This document shows positions 1 through 5,826 of a stretch of DNA of 25,692 bases, piece after piece (position 1 is the first letter of the stretch; every line of letters begins with the position of its first letter). The DNA comes from Clostridia bacterium (GTDB lineage Bacteria; Bacillota_A; Clostridia; Oscillospirales; CAG-272): assembly GCA_017453335.1 (NCBI GenBank), contig JAFTKI010000006.1:1-25692 (forward strand). Direction: 5' to 3'. Made by a program: the position numbers and the translations under genes. Under the pieces are notes generated by a model. That model did no database searches. It was given only the letters and a program-made list of their open reading frames with translations, and was not told the origin of the DNA.

Positions 1-10
1 CGAGCTGGAT

Positions 11-84
11 GGCGCCATAGCCAAGCGGTAAGTCAGAGGTCTGCAAAACCTTCATCCCCGGTCCGATTCCGGGTGGCGCCTCCA
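11..84 (+). tRNA. tRNA-Cys (GCA)
   Basis: A cloverleaf can be folded directly. The acceptor stem GGCGCCA pairs with TGGCGCC, the anticodon stem GAGGT pairs with ACCTT around loop CTGCAAA, and the T arm contains GGTCCGATTCC. The anticodon is GCA at 43-45, which decodes cysteine. The CCA end is encoded at 82-84. A perfect hairpin terminator starts at the CCA itself. Confidence 0.96.
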
Positions 85-121
85 AACAAAAGAGCACTGC
101 GAGAGCAGTGCTCTTTTGTTT
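84..121 (+). terminator. Intrinsic terminator of tRNA-Cys
   Basis: A perfect 17-bp stem (84-100 with 105-121) around a GAGA loop has a CTCTTTTGTTT 3' arm. The A-rich 5' arm lets it work on both strands. Confidence 0.85.
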
Positions 122-300
122 GGAACGATGTGTTCCGCTTGCGCGGAACGAGATGCGCACTTCGTGCGTGATGTTTCCTTCGGAAGTGATGTGCGCTTCG
201 CGCGTGAGGATGCGGAACACATCACATCACTTTGCGACGAAGGAGCAATACATCACTGTGCGTTAGCACTACATCACTTCGGCGAAGCCGATACATCACT
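122..300. repeat. Nest of short hairpins joined by GATGT/ACATC linkers
   Basis: The stretch is a row of small stem-loops: GTTCCGC/GCGGAAC, GCGCAC/GTGCGT, TTCC/GGAA, GCGC/GCGC and CTTCGGCGAAG. They are separated by TGATGT on the left half and ACATCAC on the right half, so the linkers are themselves inverted repeats. An outer arm (GATGTGTTCCGC near 128) is complementary to GCGGAACACATC near 212. Reading frames through it are low-complexity and not believable as protein. It lies directly upstream of the four-helix-bundle pseudogene, and I infer that the two belong together as one repeat-type element. Confidence 0.7.
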
Positions 301-301
301 C

Positions 302-330
302 TTTACAAACTCTCAAAAATATGGTATAAT
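302..330 (+). promoter_or_regulatory. Sigma-A promoter of the four-helix-bundle gene
   Basis: The -35 box TTTACA (302-307) and the -10 box TATAAT (325-330) are separated by 17 bp, 22 bp before the ATG at 353. Confidence 0.7.
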
Positions 331-352
331 ATCACCGAAAGCGAGGTCTACT

Positions 353-711
353 ATGGCTGAATCTAAACTCCGTGAATTATCAATGGAATTTTCCGTAGAT
401 ATTATTAACCTTGTCAAATACTTAAAATCAAACCACGAATCCGTTATCGCTAACCAGATCGGCAGAAGTGGACTTCTATAGGCGCTAATATCCACGAGAC
501 ACAGTATGCACAAGGCAAAAAGGATTTCATATCCAAACTCGAAATAGCACTCAAAGAAGCGAGTGAAACAGGTTATTGGCTCGAACTTTTACATAGAACG
601 AATTATATTGATGCTCAACAGTACAAAATCCTTTCTGATAAATGTGCAACTCTCCGCGTTATGCTTGTTTCCTCTTGTAGAACAGCGAAATCAAGCATTG
701 AGAACAAATAA
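353..711 (+). pseudogene. Four helix bundle protein (23S rRNA intervening-sequence protein family), frameshifted
   Basis: The product begins MAESKLRELSMEFSVDI and stays in frame to ...IANQIGRSG, then hits TAG at about 479. The next frame continues with TSIGANIHETQYAQGKKDF and runs to ...SSIENK and a stop at 709-711. Joined, the two parts give a protein of about 119 residues with the family's usual length and its hallmark RSG-TSIGANI segment. One base is missing near 471, between the GG and ACT codons. This family (TIGR02436 type) forms small homo-oligomeric helical bundles, was first seen encoded inside 23S rRNA intervening sequences, and has no settled function. No slippery heptamer is visible, so I call a mutation and not programmed frameshifting. 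A real promoter and a usable ribosome binding site remain, so decay looks recent. Confidence 0.85.
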
Positions 712-731
712 TTTTCATAGGGGGAACACAA

Positions 732-1109
732 ATGCTTGAAAAGCTTGCTAAGAAACGGAAACTAATCGCAATTATATGTGGAGTAGTCTTGCTTGCATTA
801 TTGTTGCTTGAAATTATCTTTGGAAATCCAGATGATAAAATCACGATTATTGTGGCAACAGTAATAGGATTACCGTTTTTCTATTTCGGAATTAAATTTG
901 GGTTCAAAATTGTAAGAATTAACGCATCACCGAAAATTATGCGTTTTGGTTCGTGGTTTTTTTTAATTGTTAGTGCAATTGGAATTGTTGCAAGTGTGCC
1001 AAACTATATTCGCTATTTCCCAAACGGTTTTTCTCCCCTTGTTTCCTGCGTTATGGGGGTATGGCTTGGAATTTTAACAGATGTTGAAAAGCATATTGAA
1101 GATAAATAG
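732..1109 (+). CDS. Small membrane protein of unknown function
   Basis: I do not recognise this 125-residue protein. It has a basic start (MLEKLAKKRK) followed by four hydrophobic segments at about residues 11-27, 36-53, 73-90 and 96-115, so it should be an inner-membrane protein with both ends probably cytoplasmic. The ribosome binding site AGGGGGA lies about 7 bases before the ATG. The gene follows the four-helix-bundle pseudogene by 20 bases and could be read from the same promoter. It is more AT-rich than the carbon-metabolism genes further on. A strong hairpin terminator follows at 1138. No catalytic motif is visible. Confidence 0.75.
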   Translation: MLEKLAKKRKLIAIICGVVLLALLLLEIIFGNPDDKITIIVATVIGLPFFYFGIKFGFKIVRINASPKIMRFGSWFFLIVSAIGIVASVPNYIRYFPNGFSPLVSCVMGVWLGILTDVEKHIEDK

Positions 1110-1137
1110 CTTGACATCTTTTTTGTACGCGCAACAC

Positions 1138-1176
1138 AAAAAGAGCAGGACACCAATAGGTGTCCTGCTCTTTTTT
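1138..1176. terminator. Bidirectional intrinsic terminator
   Basis: A 17-bp stem (1138-1154 with 1159-1175) with loop AATA is flanked by A-runs and T-runs. It separates the membrane protein gene from the convergent XRE gene and can serve both. Confidence 0.88.
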
Positions 1177-1200
1177 AGAGGCACTTCCCCGCCCTGCCAT

Positions 1201-1419
1201 TTAGTGGTGGGGTTCTTTTTTGTCGGAGAGACCGATGAAATAGTCGGCGCTCACTCCATAAAAGCGGCAAAGCTTGATCAGATCGTCGATCTTCAATTCG
1301 GCGCGCCCGTCCTCAATGTGGCTGTAGCCCTGTTGCGATTTGTTGAGGAGTGCCCCAACCGTTTTTTGCGTTAAATCGTTGTCCTCGCGGAGATTTCTCA
1401 TTCTGATACGGTAATTCAT
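1201..1419 (-). CDS. XRE/Cro-type helix-turn-helix repressor
   Basis: This 72-residue, single-domain DNA-binding protein carries the HTH_3 pattern: LREDNDLTQKTVGALLNKSQ is helices 2-3, followed by GYSHIEDGRAELKIDDLIKL and the C-terminal FYGVSADYFIGLSD typical of the family. It has no sensor domain, so it probably acts as a plain repressor. AAGGAG lies just upstream of the ATG. It is divergent from the 51-codon peptide gene and the LRR surface protein gene. Two copies of a 15-bp palindrome sit in the shared promoter region, one on each promoter, so it very likely represses both itself and the divergent unit. The inducing signal is not visible. Confidence 0.92.
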   Translation of the reverse strand: MNYRIRMRNLREDNDLTQKTVGALLNKSQQGYSHIEDGRAELKIDDLIKLCRFYGVSADYFIGLSDKKEPHH

Positions 1420-1434
1420 ATAAACTCCTTACAT

Positions 1435-1463
1435 ATTTTATATAAAAAGTTTATCACACTCAA
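1435..1463 (-). promoter_or_regulatory. Promoter of the XRE repressor
   Basis: Read on the minus strand, -35 TTGAGT (1463-1458) and -10 TAAAAT (1440-1435) are 17 bp apart. The -35 box is inside the first operator palindrome, which fits autorepression. Confidence 0.65.
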
Positions 1464-1497
1464 TATTTGAGTATTGATAAACACTCAAATATTGAGT
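1458..1497. promoter_or_regulatory. Two palindromic operators for the XRE repressor
   Basis: ACTCAATATTTGAGT (1458-1472) and ACTCAAATATTGAGT (1483-1497) share the arms ACTCAA/TTGAGT around a 3-bp AT centre. Centres are 25 bp apart. The first covers the -35 box of the repressor promoter and the second fills the spacer of the rightward promoter. Confidence 0.82.
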
Positions 1498-1502
1498 ATA
1501 AT
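1474..1502 (+). promoter_or_regulatory. Promoter of the peptide/LRR operon
   Basis: TTGATA (1474-1479) and TATAAT (1497-1502) are 17 bp apart, near consensus. The second operator occupies 1483-1497, so a bound repressor would block RNA polymerase directly. Confidence 0.85.
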
Positions 1503-1560
1503 ATACCCGTAGCGGTCAAGAACGTGGCTGCATATTTTGCCTTTGAAAGGAGAACTTAAC

Positions 1561-1716
1561 GTGAAAAAGAAATTTACACCACCATCGGTCACAATCTTAT
1601 GGGTTGGCGCAGAGGACGTTCTGCGAACCTCGGGGGGCGGTCAATTGCCGGGCTTCTTCCCGGGTGGGAACATGGGAAGCTGGGACGATAACACCTCCAC
1701 TTCAACGAAAGGATAA
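1561..1716 (+). CDS. 51-residue peptide, leader gene of the LRR operon
   Basis: A GTG start at 1561 has GAAAGGAG six to nine bases upstream and opens a 51-codon frame: KKKFTPPSVTILWV, then EDVLRTSGGG, then a glycine/proline-rich tail with GFFPGGNMGSWDD and an STSTKG end. It stops nine bases before the ATG of the LRR gene, so the two are almost certainly co-transcribed and perhaps translationally coupled. The pattern of basic start, a hydrophobic P-x-V-T-I-L segment, then E-D-x-L-x-T-S-G reminds me of small uncharacterised peptides common in Clostridia; I cannot name a family. It has no signal peptide and no cysteine. It could be a ribosomally made peptide precursor, a small regulator or a chaperone-like partner of the surface protein. 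The role is unknown. Confidence 0.7.
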   Translation: MKKKFTPPSVTILWVGAEDVLRTSGGGQLPGFFPGGNMGSWDDNTSTSTKG

Positions 1717-1725
1717 GGAATTGCT

Positions 1726-4350
1726 ATGAAAAAACATCTGTTTTGGATCCCTGTAATCATACTGCTTGCGTGTCTGCTTGCACTTCCTGCATTCGCAGAA
1801 AGCGAAGCTACGGAGCCAGCGGTCAGCATTGACAAATTCAATCTGCAATTTGAGGACAACGTCTACATTCTGTATGCGGTCAACCTGACGGGAGCCGATG
1901 CAAACGCGCTCCCGACCGAGGATTTCGGCATGCTCTTTTGGCGTGCTCCCGACGCCACGTACACGATGGGAAGCGAGGAGACAAGCCTTTCCACCGCGGG
2001 ATGGATGGAGATCGACGGCACGGTCTATTGGATCTTTCAATACACCGAGCTTGCCGCCAAGGAAATGACCGATGACGTGTATGCGCGTGCATACGTTACG
2101 GTAGACGGCACGACCTACTACAGCACGGTAGAAAAGTACAGCATTCTGCAATACGCCTACAACATGCTTGGAAAAACCGCAAGCGGCTCGGACAGTGAGG
2201 CGTTGAAAATACTGCTTTCCGACATGCTGACCTACGGCGCATCGGCGCAGAATTATTTCGGCTATCACACCGACCGTTTGGCAACAGACGACTACTATCA
2301 GGTCAAGGTGAACGGCGGCACGCTTGCAAGCGACGGCTCCACCCACGGGCTCTTTCGCGAAGGGGAGGCGGTGGAGATCACAGCCCCCGAGGAAATCACC
2401 GTAACCACCGACATCGGCGAGGAAACGGTCAACTTTTCACACTGGGAAAACAGTGCGGAGGAAGTTGTCGGCGAGGATCTTTTATGCACCGTAACCGTTG
2501 GAACGAGCAACGAAACCTACACCGCCGTGTACGACACACCGGATTCGTACTTTGTATTTGCCGAAATCAGATCCGGCACGGGGGCGGGAACGTATATCGT
2601 AGAGGCGGCAGACGTGAGCAATCTGCCTGAAAAGGTGGTCATTCCCGCTATATATAACGGAAGCAACGTAACTACTCTCTCCCCTAATGCATTTCAAGGG
2701 TCCAGCATCATAAAAGTTTTCATTCCGCATAGTGTAACGGCCATGAAGCATGCTGCGTTCAAATGCTGCAAGAACCTTACAAGCATCACGATTCCAAAAA
2801 GCATAACGAGCATCGCCGAGGATGCGTTCTATGAGTGCAGTAGCCTTACAAGCATCACGATCCCCGACGGTGTGACGAGCATCGGTGATTCTGCGTTCTA
2901 TGGGTGCAGTAACCTTACAAGCATCACGATTCCTAACAGCGTGACGAGCATTGGCAAGGCTGCGTTCTCTAGGTGCAGTAGCCTTACGAGCATCACGGTT
3001 GATGGCGATAACCCCAATTATCAATCCATTGATGGAAATCTCTACACTAAGGATGGAACAATGCTGTACCAATATGCGATAGGCAAGGCAGATACCTCAT
3101 TTGTGATCCCCGGCAGCGTGACGAACATCGGCGAAGAGGCGTTCCTTTATTGCCACAACCTTACCAGCATCACAATCCCTGACAGCGTGACGAACATCGG
3201 CGGCGGGGCGTTCTTAAGGTGCAGTAACCTTACAAGCATTGCAATCCCAGACGGTGTGACGAGCATCGACAATTCTGCGTTCTATGGGTGCAGTAATCTT
3301 ACAAGCGTCAAAATCCCAGACGGTGTGACGAGCATCGGCAATTATGCGTTCTATGGGTGCAGTAATCTTACAAGCATCAAAATCCCAGACGGTGTGACGA
3401 GCATCGGCAATTATGCGTTCCAGTACTGCGCCAACCTTACAAACCTCACAATTCCAGACAGTGTGACAACCATTGGCTATGAGGTGTTCACTGGGTGCAA
3501 AGTAACGGAATATGAAAACGGCGTTGGCTATGTGGACAAGTGGGCGGTTTATTCTTATACAGATATAACAAGTGTCACGCTTCGCACCAATACGGTAGGG
3601 ATTGGAAATGCGTTATTCAAATTCCGCTACCGCCTTGCAAGCGTCACAATTCCTGATAGCGTGATAATCATCGGCGATGAGGCGTTCCGTAGTTGCTCCA
3701 GCCTTACCAGCATCACAATCGGCGACGGCGTGACGAGCATCGGTGCGAATGCGTTCTATGAGTGCGACAGCCTTACAAGCGTGACGATTCCCGACAGCGT
3801 GACGAGCATCGGTGCGAGTGCGTTCTGTGGGTGCGACAGCCTTACAAGCGTGACGATTCCCGACAGCGTTACAAGCATTGGCGATTTTGCGTTTTCTCAC
3901 TGCAGTCGCCTTACAAGCATCACGATCGGCGACGGCGAGACGAGCATCGGTGCGAATGCGTTCTATCGGTGCGACAGCCTTACAAGCGTGACGATCGGCG
4001 ACGGCGTGACAAGCATCGGTGATAGGGCGTTCAAGGATTGCAAGAGCCTTACAAGCATCACGATACCCGACAGCGTGACGAGCATCGGCAATTCTGCTTT
4101 CAGCGGTTGCACCAACCTTACAAGCATCACGATTCCCGACAGCGTGACAAGCATTGGCCCGTACGCGTTCGATTATAGCCTTTCCACTATTTACTATAAC
4201 GGTACAGCGGATGAGTGGGATAAGATCTCAATTGATTCTACCAACAATTACATCCTCATCTCCGCCACCATCTACTACTACAGCGAAGCTGAGCCGACGG
4301 ACGACGGCAACTATTGGAGATACGTTGACGGTGTACCCACGGCGTGGTAA
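1726..4350 (+). CDS. Secreted BspA-like leucine-rich repeat surface protein
   Basis: This is an 874-residue exported protein. Residues 1-24 form a Sec signal peptide ending ALPAFA. Residues about 30-180 are an uncharacterised N-terminal region (SIDKFNLQFEDNVYILYAVN). Residues about 190-270 resemble an InlB B-repeat-like domain (VNGGTL...FSHWENSAEEVVGEDLLCTV...YTAVYD). From about 275 to 840 come many 23-residue LRR_5 units of the form SLTSITIPDSVTSIGxxAFxxC, broken by one insertion (NYQSIDGNLYTKDGTML) and one divergent unit near residue 590. The last residues, GNYWRYVDGVPTAW, recur at the end of the LRR lipoprotein at 13457. BspA-like proteins are extracellular adhesion or binding proteins; the ligand is unknown. 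No sortase motif or transmembrane anchor is visible. It is the last gene of the XRE-controlled unit, and a terminator follows. Confidence 0.92.
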   Translation: MKKHLFWIPVIILLACLLALPAFAESEATEPAVSIDKFNLQFEDNVYILYAVNLTGADANALPTEDFGMLFWRAPDATYTMGSEETSLSTAGWMEIDGTVYWIFQYTELAAKEMTDDVYARAYVTVDGTTYYSTVEKYSILQYAYNMLGKTASGSDSEALKILLSDMLTYGASAQNYFGYHTDRLATDDYYQVKVNGGTLASDGSTHGLFREGEAVEITAPEEITVTTDIGEETVNFSHWENSAEEVVGEDLLCTVTVGTSNETYTAVYDTPDSYFVFAEIRSGTGAGTYIVEAADVSNLPEKVVIPAIYNGSNVTTLSPNAFQGSSIIKVFIPHSVTAMKHAAFKCCKNLTSITIPKSITSIAEDAFYECSSLTSITIPDGVTSIGDSAFYGCSNLTSITIPNSVTSIGKAAFSRCSSLTSITVDGDNPNYQSIDGNLYTKDGTMLYQYAIGKADTSFVIPGSVTNIGEEAFLYCHNLTSITIPDSVTNIGGGAFLRCSNLTSIAIPDGVTSIDNSAFYGCSNLTSVKIPDGVTSIGNYAFYGCSNLTSIKIPDGVTSIGNYAFQYCANLTNLTIPDSVTTIGYEVFTGCKVTEYENGVGYVDKWAVYSYTDITSVTLRTNTVGIGNALFKFRYRLASVTIPDSVIIIGDEAFRSCSSLTSITIGDGVTSIGANAFYECDSLTSVTIPDSVTSIGASAFCGCDSLTSVTIPDSVTSIGDFAFSHCSRLTSITIGDGETSIGANAFYRCDSLTSVTIGDGVTSIGDRAFKDCKSLTSITIPDSVTSIGNSAFSGCTNLTSITIPDSVTSIGPYAFDYSLSTIYYNGTADEWDKISIDSTNNYILISATIYYYSEAEPTDDGNYWRYVDGVPTAW
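2750..4180 (+). repeat. Tandem 69-bp coding repeat of the LRR domain
   Basis: The DNA repeats with a 69-bp period (23 codons), with a core like CTTACAAGCATCACGATYCC followed by GACAGCGTGACGAGCATCGG. Adjacent units are often nearly identical at the base level, more than protein constraint needs, so recent unit duplication or gene conversion is likely. Confidence 0.85.
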
Positions 4351-4359
4351 CGCCCTCAC

Positions 4360-4393
4360 AGGAGCGACCGATTTCGGTCGCTCCTTCTTTTCT
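4360..4393 (+). terminator. Intrinsic terminator of the LRR operon
   Basis: The stem GGAGCGACCG/CGGTCGCTCC around a short loop is followed by TTCTTTTC, 10 bases after the LRR stop. The next 100 bases (4394-4496) show no feature I can support. Confidence 0.85.
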
Positions 4394-4496
4394 CTTGCGA
4401 AAGCGGGCATGAAGTATATCCGTTTTACCGCGTCCCAAAGTCACGCAAAATTTGATCGTCATCCATGAAAAACACCTCGCTTTTCCGATTGATGCA

Positions 4497-4596
4497 AAAC
4501 CTCTTGCAAACCGACGCAAGATGTGTTATAATGTCAGCAGAGCGATTCCGCGGGGGCTTTTTTCCCCGCAAACCTAAGTCGCATGGTGGTAACATG
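4497..4596 (+). repeat. 100-bp promoter/leader cassette, copy 1 (orphan)
   Basis: This stretch is identical over 100 bp to 6274-6373. It holds -35 TTGCAA (4504-4509), a 17-bp spacer, -10 TATAAT (4527-4532), then a leader with hairpin GCGGGG/CCCCGC across a T6 loop, and it ends exactly at an ATG (4594-4596). In this copy no large gene follows: the frame from the ATG is 35 codons, hydrophobic-basic and probably not a gene. It runs into the hairpin GATTCCG-AAGG-CGGAATC (4595-4612) and then TATTTTT. GCGGAATC in that hairpin could also pair with GATTCCGC in the leader, giving two exclusive folds. It may be a relic of a duplicated gene start or a short RNA gene. Confidence 0.85.
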
Positions 4597-4680
4597 ATTC
4601 CGAAGGCGGAATCTTGCGACGTATTTTTCATTGTAAAATTTATTTTTGCGAAAAAAACACAAAAAACTTCTAAAAAGGTA

Positions 4681-4709
4681 TTGACAAGCGATGATTTTTA
4701 GCATATAAT
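4681..4709 (+). promoter_or_regulatory. Promoter of the ToxI-like antitoxin RNA and toxN
   Basis: TTGACA (4681-4686) and TATAAT (4704-4709) are spaced by 17 bp, close to full consensus, so expression should be strong. Transcription would begin near 4716, the first base of the antitoxin repeats. Confidence 0.88.
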
Positions 4710-4715
4710 ATCTAT

Positions 4716-4822
4716 AGAAAGTCTCCATCTACTTTATTGCTTTGACAATAGAAAAGATGAACATTAAAGAAGGTCTCCATTAACCTTATGGCATCGACCA
4801 TAAAAGAGATGAACATTAACGA
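4716..4822 (+). ncRNA. toxI: Type III antitoxin RNA (ToxI-like), two 52-nt repeats
   Basis: Two tandem units of 52 nt (4716-4767 and 4768-4819) align without gaps with 42 of 52 matches. They begin AGAA(A/G)GTCTCCAT and end GATGAACATTAA; a few bases of a third start follow. Each unit folds into a hairpin. In the upper stem, TTATTG/CAATAG in unit 1 becomes TTATGG/CCATAA in unit 2, so one base pair changes on both sides while pairing is kept. In type III systems such repeat RNA is cut by the toxin into single units that wrap the toxin and hold it inactive. Position, period, terminator and the downstream ToxN-like gene all fit. Confidence 0.85.
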
Positions 4823-4823
4823 G

Positions 4824-4854
4824 AAAAAATGAGGATTTCATCCTCATTTTTTCA
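4824..4854 (+). terminator. Terminator between antitoxin repeats and toxN
   Basis: A perfect 13-bp hairpin (4824-4836 with 4840-4852) has a T6 tail. In type III loci this partial terminator keeps antitoxin RNA in excess over toxin mRNA; here it sits 21 bases before the toxin start. Confidence 0.9.
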
Positions 4855-4872
4855 TTATTCAGGAGTCACAAA

Positions 4873-5457
4873 ATGTTTCGTCTAAATGACAATCTAAAAT
4901 TGATACATATTGATCCCAATTATGTAAAAGCGCTTCATGATGCTTGCAGTGAGGTATTCTATTCATCAAAGCATTACGACAACAAACCTTATTTAGGTAT
5001 TTTAGTTTCAAACGATAACAATCAAAAATATGTTATTCCTTTAACCTCGGCAAAGGAAAAGCACAAGACGTGGAAAAATATCGATTTTGACAGATATCTA
5101 ATATACGAAACTTCTAACTTATTGGATATGGGACATAGGGATATTTACACCATCTCAGCAGATGACCCCCAAAAAGTCAAGCATATTCTTTCTGCCATCG
5201 AAATCAAAAAAATGATTCCGATCCGCGATGACGTTTACAGCATCGTAGACATCAATGCAAATGATTCCGACTCTACAGAGGAAAAAAAGTACAAGGACTT
5301 GCTAAACAAGGAATATTCCTTTTGCATCAAGATCATCGACCAACTTGTAGAAAAAGCAAGCAAAATATATGACAAACAAATCACAACAGGAAAAATTTCC
5401 AACTTCGCATGTGATTTCAAAGCGCTGGAAGCTGTTTGTGCAACATATAAAAAATGA
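4873..5457 (+). CDS. toxN: ToxN/AbiQ-family endoribonuclease toxin (type III TA)
   Basis: The 194-residue product has the family order: IDPNYVKALHDAC helix, then NKPYLGILVS strand, then YVIPLTSAKEKHKTW. The last holds the T58-S59-x-K61 motif that matches the catalytic Thr-Ser-Lys of ToxN. A later MIPIRDDVYSIVDIN strand and a C-terminal helical part complete the fold. Family members are 170-195 residues long. They cut mRNA and their own antitoxin precursor at A-rich sites and can act in phage abortive infection. AGGAG lies before the ATG. The gene follows the repeat RNA and terminator, which is the standard type III order. It is more AT-rich than the sugar-metabolism genes, suggesting transfer. 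Confidence 0.9.
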   Translation: MFRLNDNLKLIHIDPNYVKALHDACSEVFYSSKHYDNKPYLGILVSNDNNQKYVIPLTSAKEKHKTWKNIDFDRYLIYETSNLLDMGHRDIYTISADDPQKVKHILSAIEIKKMIPIRDDVYSIVDINANDSDSTEEKKYKDLLNKEYSFCIKIIDQLVEKASKIYDKQITTGKISNFACDFKALEAVCATYKK

Positions 5458-5485
5458 TTTTTCGTTCTGCAAGAGTTTTTATTGT

Positions 5486-5537
5486 CCCCCCCCGTATCAT
5501 GAACCGTTCTAAATTGCGCTGACGGTTCAGATACGGG
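5486..5537. terminator. Hairpin after toxN
   Basis: CCCCGTATC-A-TGAACCGT pairs with ACGGTTCA-G-ATACGGGG around a 14-base loop. It is GC-rich with T-rich sequence on both sides (TTTTTATTG upstream, ATATTTATTTTTG downstream). It is the likely end of the toxIN transcript. Confidence 0.55.
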
Positions 5538-5560
5538 GATATTTATTTTTGCGAAACCTA

Positions 5561-5589
5561 TTGCAAAAAATCAAATCCCGTGATATAAT
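5561..5589 (+). promoter_or_regulatory. Promoter of the probable 6S RNA
   Basis: TTGCAA (5561-5566) and TATAAT (5584-5589) have a 17-bp spacer. No protein frame starts within the next 200 bases, so the first product is RNA. Confidence 0.75.
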
Positions 5590-5592
5590 GAA

Positions 5593-5760
5593 GCTGTCAC
5601 ACAAACTAAATATCGGATGCAGGGGTGTTTTTTCGGAGGAATACGATCCCCTCTTTTTGGCTATGCTAAAATCGCACGAGTTTGGTAAAAGCACAAGCTC
5701 CCGTGTGATTTGAGTATGGCTGAAATATCCCTATTCCGATTCGTTTGTGTGACAGCAATC
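5593..5760 (+). ncRNA. ssrS: Probable 6S RNA
   Basis: The ends pair perfectly for 14 bp: GCTGTCACACAAAC (5593-5606) with GTTTGTGTGACAGC (5743-5756). Inside, a second long stem is formed by ATCGCACGAG and CTCCCGTGTGAT with the stretches around them. The two stems are separated by a large, weakly paired bubble (about 5607-5650 against 5718-5742). A rod of about 165 nt with closing stem, central bubble and terminal stem is the 6S shape that binds the sigma-A holoenzyme by mimicking an open promoter. A promoter lies immediately upstream and a terminator downstream. I recognise the shape, not a specific covariance hit, so another structured RNA remains possible. Confidence 0.65.
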
Positions 5761-5778
5761 GGAGCTTGCGTTTTTCGG

Positions 5779-5815
5779 TGTGCATGACTTCGGTTGTGCA
5801 CACTTTTTTATTGGG
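5779..5815 (+). terminator. Terminator with UUCG tetraloop
   Basis: GTGTGCATGAC-TTCG-GTTGTGCACAC (two G-U pairs) forms an 11-bp stem closed by C(UUCG)G, followed by TTTTTTA. It ends the upstream RNA and lies just before the ribosome binding site of the next gene. Confidence 0.85.
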
Positions 5816-5826
5816 AGGAAAATGAT

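Noticed and set aside
116..352. Open frame through the hairpin nest upstream of the four-helix-bundle gene
   Set aside because: The predicted protein only translates the stem-loops and crosses the promoter; the true start is the ATG at 353.
2760..4180. Regular 69-bp repeats that might suggest a CRISPR array
   Set aside because: The repeats are contiguous, lack unique spacers and encode in-frame LRR_5 units.
4465..4701. Open frame of 78 codons across the first leader copy
   Set aside because: It covers a strong promoter and a structured leader, and its end overlaps the antitoxin promoter. The same residues appear in the second copy, where the real gene starts later.
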